A DNA stretch of 64,000 nt, from contig CM043944.1 in assembly GCA_014529385.2 (NCBI GenBank), forward strand, positions 69,738,895 through 69,802,894, written 5' to 3'. Source of the stretch: Adiantum capillus-veneris. Lineage: Eukaryota > Streptophyta > Polypodiopsida > Polypodiales > Pteridaceae. Each line of letters opens with the position of its first letter. Positions within the stretch are counted from its first letter, which is position 1. A program made the translations under genes and the position numbers. The notes below the pieces were generated by a model. The model made no database searches and was not told the origin of the DNA. It saw only the letters and a program-made list of their open reading frames with translations. This document shows positions 55,186 to 64,000 of this stretch, piece after piece.

Positions 55186-55930
55186 CTAGCCATTTGTAGG
55201 TGGTGGCAAATTGGAAATGGGCTTAATTTTGTTCCCATATGTGGAAATCCCAATTTTGGACACTATATGCCCTGAAATGACTCCATGTTTAATCCAAATT
55301 TGGTGTTTGAAAGGGTTTAAGGAGATCCGATACAATCTGCACTTCTCCAAAACTTTTTGTAAACATGATGTTGTTCTTTCCAATAGGAATAAACACAATG
55401 GTCATCTAAGAAATCTTCACAAAACTCCCTCAAATATTCTCTAAAAGCAGTGTTTATTAATCTTTGGAAGGTAGCAAGGGCATTGGTTAAGCCAAAAGCG
55501 ATAACACAAAATGCAAACACTCCAAATTCGGTTATAAAAGCCGTTTTAGCTTGGTCCTCTAGCGCAATTGTGGTTTGATTATATCAAGAGTACCCATCTA
55601 AAAAGCTATAAGCTTCCTTCCTTGCAACTCTTTCAAGCACATGTTCAGAATATGACAGCAGGTAATGGTCTCTCCTAGTGGTGGCATTGACTTCTTGAGA
55701 TCCATGCACACTCTGAGTTTCCCATTCTTTTTTGGCACAATAACTATTGAAGACACACATTCTGAGTGCTCAATAGGGTATATGAATCCGCATTTGACAA
55801 GCTTTTTAATCTCTTCTTTAACAATCTTTGCATACTTAGGATTCATTGGGTAGAGTTGTTTCTGGACTGGTTTAGCCATGCTATTCATGGAAATTTTGTG
55901 TTGCACCACAAAAGGTGGAACACCTTTCAT
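55186..55930 (-). pseudogene. pol: Gypsy-2 reverse transcriptase
   Basis: SIVIVPKKNGKLRVCMDLK and FAFCVIAFGLTNALATFQRL are clear RT motifs. EDFLDDHCVYS holds the catalytic FLDD. LNPFKHQIWIKHGVISGHIV follows. Frames 55930-55598, 55520-55317 and 55398-55186 are separate, so it is frameshifted at least twice. Confidence 0.88.
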
Positions 55931-56841
55931 ATCATGATATGTCCAAGCAAATATATCCTTGAATTCCTTGAGAAGTTATTTAAGTACATATTCCTCATTC
56001 TCCGTCAATCTTGAGCAATGAAGACAGGTTTGGACTCCTCACCTGGGTCTACTAACTCTATTTTCTTAACTATCGTTGGACCATCATAGACTCCATTGCT
56101 TCCATCGATAGGTTTTCTTTGGGCCTTTGTATACACAACCTTACGCTCCTCCGTGATGTAGGATTTGAAATGATCAGGTGCAGGGTGTAAGTCTATGGGG
56201 TCTTGTTTTTCTGTGGACTATGATTTTTCTTCACCTTCCTTTTGTTGTTGAGCTAACTCTCGATTTTGTAGTCTCCTTACAGTACGGCTCAACTTTGGCT
56301 TCTCTGTAGCTTCTAGTTGTGTGATGTCAATGGGTTGTGAACTACACCACATAATGCTTGAAGGTATTCACCCCAATTATCTACCAACTTATGATGAGCA
56401 TCACATACCCCTATATAATTAAGCCATTTCGTGGTAGATTTCTTTTCATTTATCCTAGCACGCACATTTTCTCGATATCGTCGCCTCTTATATCTCTTAC
56501 TCTTCTTGTCTAATTTTTTATTACGTCCTTCCTCCTATGGAAATTCACTAGATGAATCGCTACTTGTGCCTTCTAATCTCTTGGATAGATTGTCATCTTG
56601 GATACCACTGGGCTCCATGTGGTTTCTATCTACAGCTGCACCAAGATTTGACTCAAATTCTTCATCCTCAGAGTCAAATCAATTGATGATTATGACTCTG
56701 AATCGTGTGGGCTATAGTCTTTTGAGATGCTACTCATTGCATTGTCAGTCAATCCTTCATCTGATAGGTCATTAGAAGCTATATGCATTGCTCCTCTCAT
56801 ATTTAAAGGTACAAGTGGTGTAATTTCATTCCCCTCCGGTG
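55931..56841 (-). other. Gypsy-2 protease-RT linker
   Basis: Fragmentary coding on the minus strand. A basic, Lys/Arg-rich stretch near 56450-56540 (KKSKRYKRRRYREN on the minus strand) is the only notable trait. No domain recognised. Confidence 0.4.
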
Positions 56842-57738
56842 TTAGCCAGGTGTTAGCCAGGTTGTCCCCCTATTTACCCAAGTGTCTATGGTTGCTGCTA
56901 GGTGGACCCAATCCACATTGCCAGACTCAGTCATCCCAAGTAGAACATCCATATAAGGAGAATCTTCCTCAACATCAGTGTCCATTTTACACGTGTAACA
57001 ATACTGCAATGGGGTCGAGTGAACTGTGGTGTCAAATCTATGATCAATTATAAATATGTCTCCAAGAAGATGTGCTCGACCAGTTACAAGATCAACTCGA
57101 ATGATAGAGTCTTGGAACTGCAAGTAGACATGGTTTTTAGACCATTCATGCACCATTTTTTCTTCCCTCCTGAAACGACGTCCTAAGATCATTTCAGATG
57201 ACATAATGTGCTTTAAAAAAACCATGACAAAGAAGGTATTCCTTATTTTGTGTCCAAAGACCTTGATCTCGAGATCTTCTAGCATCCCAATAGGCTTAAC
57301 AATAGTCCCATTGGCCATCTTTACAACCATGTTTGTAGTCCCAAGGTGAGGTCTTCCCATAGTTTCCCATCAATTTTTAGTCACAATGCTAGCCCCAGTG
57401 CCACCATCATGGATTTTCTTCACAGTTAATCCCTTGTTAGTGATTGGTACGGTGGCATTGGATTCATCACCTTCAAAGTATTGTTCCAACTTTCCAACAT
57501 GTATTTCAACAACAGAGTTCTCATCTAAGTTGGGTTGTGGATCTAAGTGTTCCTCCTCTATTGGCACCTTTCTAGCTCCATCCATTTGTAAAAATTGTGG
57601 TAGCTCGCCTTTCAGTTCTTCATTGAGGAAATCTCGAAGAGCTAAGAATAGCTTGGGGTCTCCACATAGTTTGGACATGATGGTGGTTCTAACTTCTGAA
57701 GCCATGAAATCCATCAATTTGGAAATATTTAACGGCAC
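56842..57738 (-). pseudogene. pol: Gypsy-2 protease and upstream segment
   Basis: MPLNISKLMDFMASEV starts the segment. KKIHDGGTGASIVTKN near 57400 corresponds to the protease active-site loop. After a stop it continues ETMGRPHLGTTNMVVKMANG, VKPIGMLEDLEIKVFG and SEMILGRRFRR, typical of gypsy retropepsins. It precedes RT as expected. Confidence 0.78.
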
Positions 57739-59350
57739 CTTTGGGCTTCATCCCCTTGACGTGGGGAAGATGGAATCTCCATTTCTTCGATAGGGTCAGG
57801 TAATCCCTCTATAAACATTCTCTCCAACAAGAAGGGAGTATGCTCACTTTCCCATGACTTAAAGTCATTTTCTTCTTGGATGACACTAGGTATAGCTAGT
57901 GCTCTATGGACTTTGTGAGGTTGCTGTTGCGTAGGAAACATTGTGTCTGTAATCTGGATCTGCCTAGGTGCTGGCTCTAGATCCCTTTGGGTCTCTTTTA
58001 CCAAACCCCTTAATTACTTGACTCGCTCGATCTCCTCTGTAGGGTTTAGATAAGTTCCTATCTTTTTCTTGGGTCCTGGCCATTGTGGTTCATGACAATC
58101 TTTCTCGTTTATTTCTTTCCTAGTGGTCGTTTTAGTCTCCATGGTTTCACCTGAATCAGAATCCTCTTCAGTGTCATTCAAATATACGGGGTCGTCACCA
58201 GTCCCTATGTTGGTCTTTGAACTGGGGTCTGACTTCGTTGCTTTTTGTGATATCTTCCTTCATGTTTTCTTCTTCTTCTGAGATTGGGCAATTGATGTCG
58301 TGTCTCTTTCTTCAAGAATATAATTTTGTTTTTGGAGCATTATCATGTGAGTACATGTACTGGTACCACAGGTGTACTTTGTGTTGGCTCCTCAGTAACC
58401 TAAATTAAAGTCAATGGCGTTATCTTTGGCGTGTTTGGGTTATTTGAACATTGGGAAATCAAATGATCTATGCCACATTGATAACACATGAGTATCGTCA
58501 TTGTAGATGTGCTCACTTAATTGGTTTGCATTAGTGTGGAATTCGTTTGTAATCTAATAGGACATTTGGCTACACGATGTGGACCTCCACACTCATAGCA
58601 TTGAAGAGGTGGTCTCTTGGCTGTGTAATTGATATTTTGGCCTCTTGAAGTAAGAGTAGCTGCTTGATAGACAGGTTTGACTTGTCCCAATATTCTTCCA
58701 TGTAATAATGTGGACTTTCTTCAAGTGCATCATCCCATAGGCCATATTAGGGTCTATATCTTCCTCACAACCTTCCAAACCAACAATTATAGATGACTCA
58801 CGACCCACTTGATTCAAAGAAGTGATTCTGAATGTGGGGGTTGTGGTCCTAGCACAAGAGGTGGTAAGGGTGTTGTTTGAACAACATTTTGGGCCCTAGG
58901 AACCATGTGTTGTGATGTTTGTTCAAGAGGTGCAGCAAGCATCAATGCAGGCACTCGAGGTCTCCGTCCACATTTAGGTTGGTCTATTGGCCATTGCACA
59001 TTTAAATACTATGCAATCCTTGGCTTGATGACCATACCTCCCACAGCCATTGCAATTCCCATTAAATTACTCTAAATGTAGGGCATTCACGGGTACTATG
59101 TGGTCCATAGCAAACTGAGCACCATTATTTCTCCTTTCTTGGATACATATAATTGTTTTGTAGAGAATGATTGTCTCTAAGACTTTCTTCAATGGCCTTG
59201 ATGAGATCTTCTAAAGTTATGTCATATATTTTTGGCTCTTTAGCAATAGGCTTTATGGTCATTGGCTCATGCCCTGATGCTTGCGAGCTAGTAGATTTAG
59301 GCTCAACAGACACTCTTGCTCCTTGAATCATTAAGGTGTCCTTCAATTGG
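57739..59350 (-). pseudogene. gag: Gypsy-2 Gag C-terminal region with four CCHC motifs
   Basis: Four zinc-knuckle-like motifs lie in series on the minus strand: CSVCYGPHSTREC (59121-59083), CNGCGRYGHQAKDC (59054-59013), CYECGGPHRVAKC (58600-58562) and CYQCGIDHLISQC (58486-58448). They are spread over more than one frame, so frameshifts have occurred. Between them is Pro/Gln-rich linker (MLAAPLEQTSQHMVPRAQ). They would bind nucleic acid. Confidence 0.75.
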
Positions 59351-59553
59351 ATCGCCTTGGTGGTGACTTCTTCCCAAGTGATGATACCTCTAATGACTAG
59401 GCCATTGTAGATATGCTCATGTCATAGTCCCCTAATGAATCTATCGAGAAATTGGTTATTATTGAAGTGCTCATTTGGATTACAACAAGAATTCAAATGC
59501 TTCAAGCGACTACTAAAGTCCCTCATCGACTCTCCTTCCTCTTGTTGGGCCTT

Positions 59554-59913
59554 CTAGAGCTGAGATGCTACACCCCAAAGTACTCCCTCTCGTATGTACT
59601 CTTTTAAGAACAGTCTCCTAAGAGTAGGGTAAATCGTTTTCTCTTCCACTCTTAGGGTTCTATACCAATCCCTAGCCTTTCCACTCAAGGTTAGGCTTAA
59701 AGCATTACTCTTATGCAAGTCATTGTGTTCTCCTAGGGAATCGCATATTTGTTCATATACTTTGATATGCTTCCTCGCATACCCATCCCCACTAAATTTT
59801 TGTGTAAGCTTGGCTATTTGTACCGCCGTACTTTCTAGGCTCTCTATCAGGCGTATTACGCATATTTTCAACAATGGATCAACAAATAGCTTGAGAAAAT
59901 GTTTCCAAGTCAC
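59554..59913 (-). CDS. gag: Gypsy-2 Gag, capsid-type domain
   Basis: A 119-residue frame with KFSGDGYARKHIKVYEQICD, LTLSGKARDWYRTL and YPTLRRLFLKEYI, the signature of the retrotransposon gag domain. It continues upstream into Pro/Met/Gln-rich sequence (60256-60044) and downstream towards the zinc knuckles in other frames. Confidence 0.85.
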   Translation of the reverse strand: MTWKHFLKLFVDPLLKICVIRLIESLESTAVQIAKLTQKFSGDGYARKHIKVYEQICDSLGEHNDLHKSNALSLTLSGKARDWYRTLRVEEKTIYPTLRRLFLKEYIREGVLWGVASQL

Positions 59914-60509
59914 CTAAGTGAGAAGACATCATGGGGACAGGTGCTCTTGGGACTACATGTGGAGTAGGTATTGGCATTGGGCGTATAGGAACCCCTTGAG
60001 TTCCAAGTTTTGTACGGTGTTGTGCCATGTGGTGGCCCAAAGTTCATATGTGTGGCCCTAGGCATAGTAGATGTTGGATATGACATGCTAACGCTAGCTG
60101 GTATAGTCCCATTGAAATAAGAGCTTGCATGTTGTGGTTATGGAGCATAGGTTGTTGAAACAATGGGAGGGGTAGGAGATATATGAGTACGAGGACCCAT
60201 AGGTGCATATGTTTGATAGACACTTGTAGGTACTGTTGCAGGCATTGAGCTACCATGTAGCAGTGTTTTTTGGCATTCCCTTCACTGGGGTAGGCATGGT
60301 ATCCATGGTGTCATCAAGAGAAAGATAAGCTAAACTTGGAAAGGTAAAGCTATCGCTTGTCCCGGTCACTTATCAAAAGCTTCCTATATCACGTGTGTTC
60401 AAGAGGTTATTAATAATACCTCAATATACATACTATATTTACACTACATGCCTATTTTAAAAATCCCCACCCCCCTCTGTATGTATACATTTTGATACAT
60501 TTTGATCTT

Positions 60510-61449
60510 TTAATAATCCTCTCCGGTTAACTCACGTGATAGCATACACATTCTAAAAAGTGACCGCCCCGGGTCGCTTGTGGGTTCAGTTTGTACTGAG
60601 ACCCCTGGCCAAACAACATATGGAGGATCCTTCGGACTTACCGAGGGAGTCTCCATTTGCGATAGATTTGGTTGCCTAGCCTTTCTTGTATCTAAGAATC
60701 TCATGAGACCCGTTGAAGGCATGTGGATCCCCTTGTTCTGCCTCTCCAACTCAATAACCCTATGGATAAAATCACACACTCTTTGTTGTTGATCCTCTAC
60801 ACTATTAGCACCCGTTTTGGATTGTAGGACATCTAACCAGCCCACGTGATAGGTGTGATCAGTGTATAGGTCGGTTAAAGTCTTCATTTGTAGTTCATAC
60901 TCCCAGTTTTTGTTTAGAAATGCTCCATCTAGGATTGAGGTGCTAGAGGTGTCCTTTGAACTAGATGCAATGTGGATCTCTATGGGTTGACCCTTAATGG
61001 TCACTAATTCCGGAGCACTTGATTGCTCGACTAGCATGGATGTTGACATAGGGCCTTTGCCTTAGGCTCTCTATGTTGCTCCACCTTGCGTAAGCTCTTG
61101 ATTTCCTTTTCCCTCGCTGCAAGGATATATTTCTCAACCTCTTGCACTTTGGCAAGGCTTCTACCATCGGGTAATATAACCTCGGGGATCTATGTTGTTC
61201 ATGAATGGCAAATTTACTTCCCCACCCCCCTTCATTCACATCATTAGCTCCATGTTTGGAGCGAATGGCTCTACTAAGTTTTTCCTTCAATCGGCTAAGC
61301 ACGCTCGACCAGGACCAAAGGCCCATGCCATGCATGTCTTGGCTTGAACTATCGGGATTAGGCAGATAACCTTCCATGATGTTGTAGTCAAAGGAAGAGT
61401 CACTAGACGCAATATGTGGGTCCTGAGTGGTACTACCTTGGGTTCCCAC
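60510..61449 (-). pseudogene. gag: Gypsy-2 Gag N-terminal region
   Basis: MGTQGSTTQDPHIASSDSSF at 61449 opens a frame that runs to about 60994. A second frame (MSTSMLVEQSSAPELVTIKG, 61049-60510) takes over after a shift near 61049. It ends in ELTGEDY before an AT-rich gap. It has no known domain. Its position suggests the N-terminal part of the Gag polyprotein. Confidence 0.6.
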
Positions 61450-62598
61450 TGAGGGCCTAGAGCCTAAGGTGGAGGAATAATGAGTGCCTACTTAAACGAA
61501 GATACTCTCTATGTGATCACCCTCTAGCACACGTCTAGAGAGTAGGTGCATATGACCTCAACACTCTAGAAGTGTGGGTGAGTGTCCGTGAAGGCCGCTC
61601 ACCTAGTTTTTTAGGTATTTACAACCCAAATTTTTGTTATTTTTTGTCCCTTTTTCTAACCAAGCCACGGAATATGGTGTGTAATAGCTCAAAATGAGCA
61701 TCTTGGCTAGGAGGATGTGACGTGCTTTACAACCCCCAATTCGGTTATGTAATGTCCTCGAAATCCTAAAACTAGTCTTTTCCTAGGTGGGAAGAGGGCT
61801 AGAATTAATAAGTCCAAAGGGTGAGTGTGAAGGGGATGGTGGAGGACTTGAGGAACTTGTCCCACATGCCCTTCCTTCAGGTCCTAGTCTTTATATATAA
61901 AGTAGTGTGTATAGTATATCATAAGACTGAGGACAGAGGCCTAAGCCTGGGCTCGAGCTCGGGTTCGGGTTCGGTTCCGGGTTTTGGGGAATGATCTCGA
62001 TCTCGATCCTTCCTTTTAAGATAATGTTTTCTTAATTTTCTTTTTGTTTTGAGTTTTCATTTTAGTCCCAGATATCCCAAGCGGTTTTTCCACTTCTTTT
62101 TTTTTTCTTTTTAACTTTTTTTCAGTGGATAATGTTGCTCGTGGACGCCAAGCTCACACGCACACATAGCAGCTCTCTATAGGTATGTCTAACCTCCTTA
62201 CACTAACACACAACTAACACAATTAATTAACACAAATTACCTATGCTTACACACTGTCTAACACAGAATTGCACACTCACAGACAGTTAACCTTCTCACT
62301 GTCTACTCTATTGCTCACTGTCTACACTAACTAACACAGAAAAACTGCTCACTCACAGAGCACACTACAGATTTACACCAGCTAACAGATCTACTAATCA
62401 TCTGCACATTATAGATCTTAGAAAATCTAATAGAAAACCTGCAAATTTCAACACTAGCAGATTCTAACAAACCTATTAAACCTGCACATTGCATCCACTT
62501 AGTAGATATACACAAACTCAGTGAAAAGCACAGAAATGCCAGAAGTGAAGGCTTCCTGAGTTAGCACTAAGTACTCCTCAAGCATCATGCAAGGCAGT
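61450..62598 (-). other. Gypsy-2 leader
   Basis: No gene. There is a GGGTTC/GGGCTC-rich patch at about 61948-61982 and a TCTAGAG-centred inverted repeat near 61505-61550 (CTCTAGCACACGTCTAGAG). It ends at the primer site. Confidence 0.5.
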
Positions 62599-62615
62599 CC
62601 TCGGTAGCAGCACCA
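62599..62615 (-). other. Gypsy-2 primer-binding site
   Basis: Minus strand TGGTGCTGCTACCGAGG four bases after the 5' LTR's GCACA. It resembles the TGGTGCCGTTGCCGGGG-type sites of plant gypsy elements. tRNA not assigned. Confidence 0.7.
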
Positions 62616-62619
62616 AAAA

Positions 62620-62843
62620 TGTGCGCTTTGCTGCATGTATCGAAGGTTGGGAGCTTGCATGTGCACTGTGTGTGAGCCTCAAAGGCTGCAAGCACACAAC
62701 TAGACAGCCCTAGCAAGCTCAAAGAAAAAATAGTATGTCACTCACCACTCATCGTGCAGGATCCTATGTTGCGAAGAAGAAGGAGCTGCTGCCGCTGTCG
62801 CGCTCAACCGCCTCGCTGCCGCTGCTGATGCCACCGCAATGCT

Positions 62844-62906
<63 letters not shown>

Positions 62907-63223
62907 GCATATACACACATATATACACATGAGCACACAAAGCAGAAGGAGACAGAGATGGATCAAGAACACTTCTTAGCTTACACCTCAGAGAATGAGG
63001 GATTTTAGGTCAAACTTGGACCTTTTATAAGAATTCGACCCATTCACACATGGGCGACCACAATGGCCGGTCATTGCAAAACTACTGTAAGAATAAGATA
63101 TGTGGTGCGCCTCTCATCGATGATCACCTACACACCTATTGGACCAACAAGCCCGGTCCATGACTCAGTCAAATAAATAATATGCGTTCGTCAAAGGTGA
63201 TAGGGTATCTATGAGGGTTAACA
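62620..63223 (-). repeat. Gypsy-2 5' LTR (604 bp)
   Basis: Minus strand TGTTAACCCTCATAG to AGCGCACA; the counterpart of 49514-50120. The CT tract (62846-62905) differs in length from the other copy. TATAAAAGG lies near 63030 on the minus strand. Confidence 0.92.
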
Positions 63224-64000
63224 CTCAAAGTCAAGCTCCTCTTGAGCTTCATCAATAATCTGCTATTGTTTAATCTTTCTCTGCTTTGCTGCATGCATTT
63301 TCTCTATAAAATCATTGGTTAGTGGAAAATGGTACTTCTTTAAGCGGCATCCACTAATCCAGTTAGCCATTGGTTCACCATTTGGAGTGGACAACTTAAC
63401 TGCTCCACTTGGAGATACATATTCAATGATAAACGGTCCATTTTTCTTTGTCTTAACTTGGGAATGTGTTGCTTAAGGGAATATACTAAAACTAGGTCCC
63501 CTTTTTTGAAAATTTTTGTAACTATATGTGAATCAAAACATTGTTTTTGCTTCTGTTTTTGTGCATAGATGTGAGCTACAGCTGTTAGCCTTTGCTCATC
63601 AAGCATGTTAACCCATAGAGCGGCATGTAGATTCATTTCCCGATCAGTTTGTCCTGAACTAACCACTTTGGTCAATACTGAGCTAAGAATTTTATTCATG
63701 TGCTCAGCTTGTCCATTTGCGTGTGGATGATATGGAGCGGATTTGTTATGGATGACCATAAATTGTTATCAGATACTCAATTACCTCATTGAGGAAATGA
63801 GTTTCCCTATCACTGACAATTTCTATTGGAAGTCCATATCTTGTGAATACATTCTCATACAAAAATGCAGCTATGGTTCTAGCATCATTCTTCTTGGTTG
63901 CCTTAGCCTCTACCCACTTGGTCAAATACTTCGTAGAGCTACAATGAATATATTGAGCTTGAGTTCTACAAGCAGGTGGTTGTATTGGTTCGGAAAAAAC
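63224..64000 (-). pseudogene. pol: Gypsy-3 integrase, core and C-terminus (runs off the window)
   Basis: YLTKWVEAKATKKNDARTIA, the second catalytic Asp in EIVSDRETHFLNEV and the Glu in PHANGQAEHMNKIL are recognisable, in two frames. The end reads LSTPNGEPMANWISGCRLKK, then YHFPLTNDFIEKMHAAKQRK, then DEAQEELDFE at the Gypsy-2 insertion. This tail parallels the Gypsy-2 integrase tail. The rest of pol lies right of the window. Confidence 0.83.

Larger units (their letters stand above)
49514..63223 (-). mobile_element. Gypsy-2: full-length Ty3/gypsy element (13.7 kb)
   Basis: Two LTRs of about 0.6 kb enclose a minus-strand gag-protease-RT-RNase H-integrase set, a primer site and a polypurine tract. 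The flanks are CTCGA (49509-49513) and CTCAA (63224-63228), a 5-bp target duplication with one change. It lies inside another gypsy element whose parts sit on both sides. Stops and deletions make it non-autonomous. Confidence 0.9.

Noticed and set aside
61948-61982. GGGTTC repeats as an interstitial telomere.
   Set aside because: The plant telomere unit is TTTAGGG; this is a short GGGTTC/GGGCTC patch only.
61450-62598. A 5' LTR partner for the second polypurine tract of Gypsy-2.
   Set aside because: I looked for the complement of TGTTTGCTGACATCC and its following bases and found none in this stretch.

Overview
This window looks like plant nuclear DNA made almost entirely of transposable elements nested in one another. 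I found no host gene I could name and no tRNA, rRNA or CRISPR array. The plant assignment rests on Ty1/copia and Ty3/gypsy retrotransposons with long LTRs, two En/Spm-type CACTA transposons with TNP2 transposase genes, a LINE reverse-transcriptase relic, and many long CT/GA, TA and CA microsatellites. The density of elements fits a large, repeat-rich genome. A fern or other non-flowering plant is possible, but I cannot establish the species.

Layout. 1-2088: 3' half of a copia element (Copia-1, + strand) with its 3' LTR. 2089-4299: 5' part of a second copia element (Copia-2, - strand), cut at gag. 4300-10580: a foldback-type repeat (FB-1) split by CACTA-1 (4601-10259), whose genes are broken. 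10935-13651: 3' end of a chromodomain-type gypsy element with a 1.5-kb LTR. 13652-15943: a copia gag relic (Copia-3) interrupted by an inverted pair of LTR-like repeats. 16130-17310: an inverted duplication of a gypsy RT segment, then a LINE RT relic. 17367-23824: 'Element C', a - strand LTR element with unrecognised open frames. 24943-29470: AT-rich repeats, a family of strong palindromes, and unidentified open frames. 30683-31212: another FB-1 copy.

31359-47909: Gypsy-1, complete with two 2.17-kb LTRs, PPT and PBS, on the - strand. CACTA-2 (35499-42128) sits inside it between RT and RNase H, with a perfect CTT target duplication. Both CACTA-2 genes can be assembled as uninterrupted spliced frames. 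49514-63223: Gypsy-2, two 0.6-kb LTRs, - strand, inserted into a third gypsy element (Gypsy-3, seen at 48985-49513 and 63224-64000).

How the parts relate. CACTA-1 inserted after FB-1, CACTA-2 after Gypsy-1, and Gypsy-2 after Gypsy-3. Copia-1 abuts the truncated end of Copia-2. Retrotransposon genes supply Gag, protease, RT-RNase H and integrase. Each CACTA element pairs a TNP2 transposase gene with a second DNA-binding-type gene, and its ends carry arrays of a short GCGTCGCTAT-like motif. The most unusual signal is a second retropepsin-like domain downstream of integrase in both Gypsy-2 and Gypsy-3. Next are the palindrome family at 26-28.3 kb, the unrecognised proteins of Element C, and the apparently intact CACTA-2.
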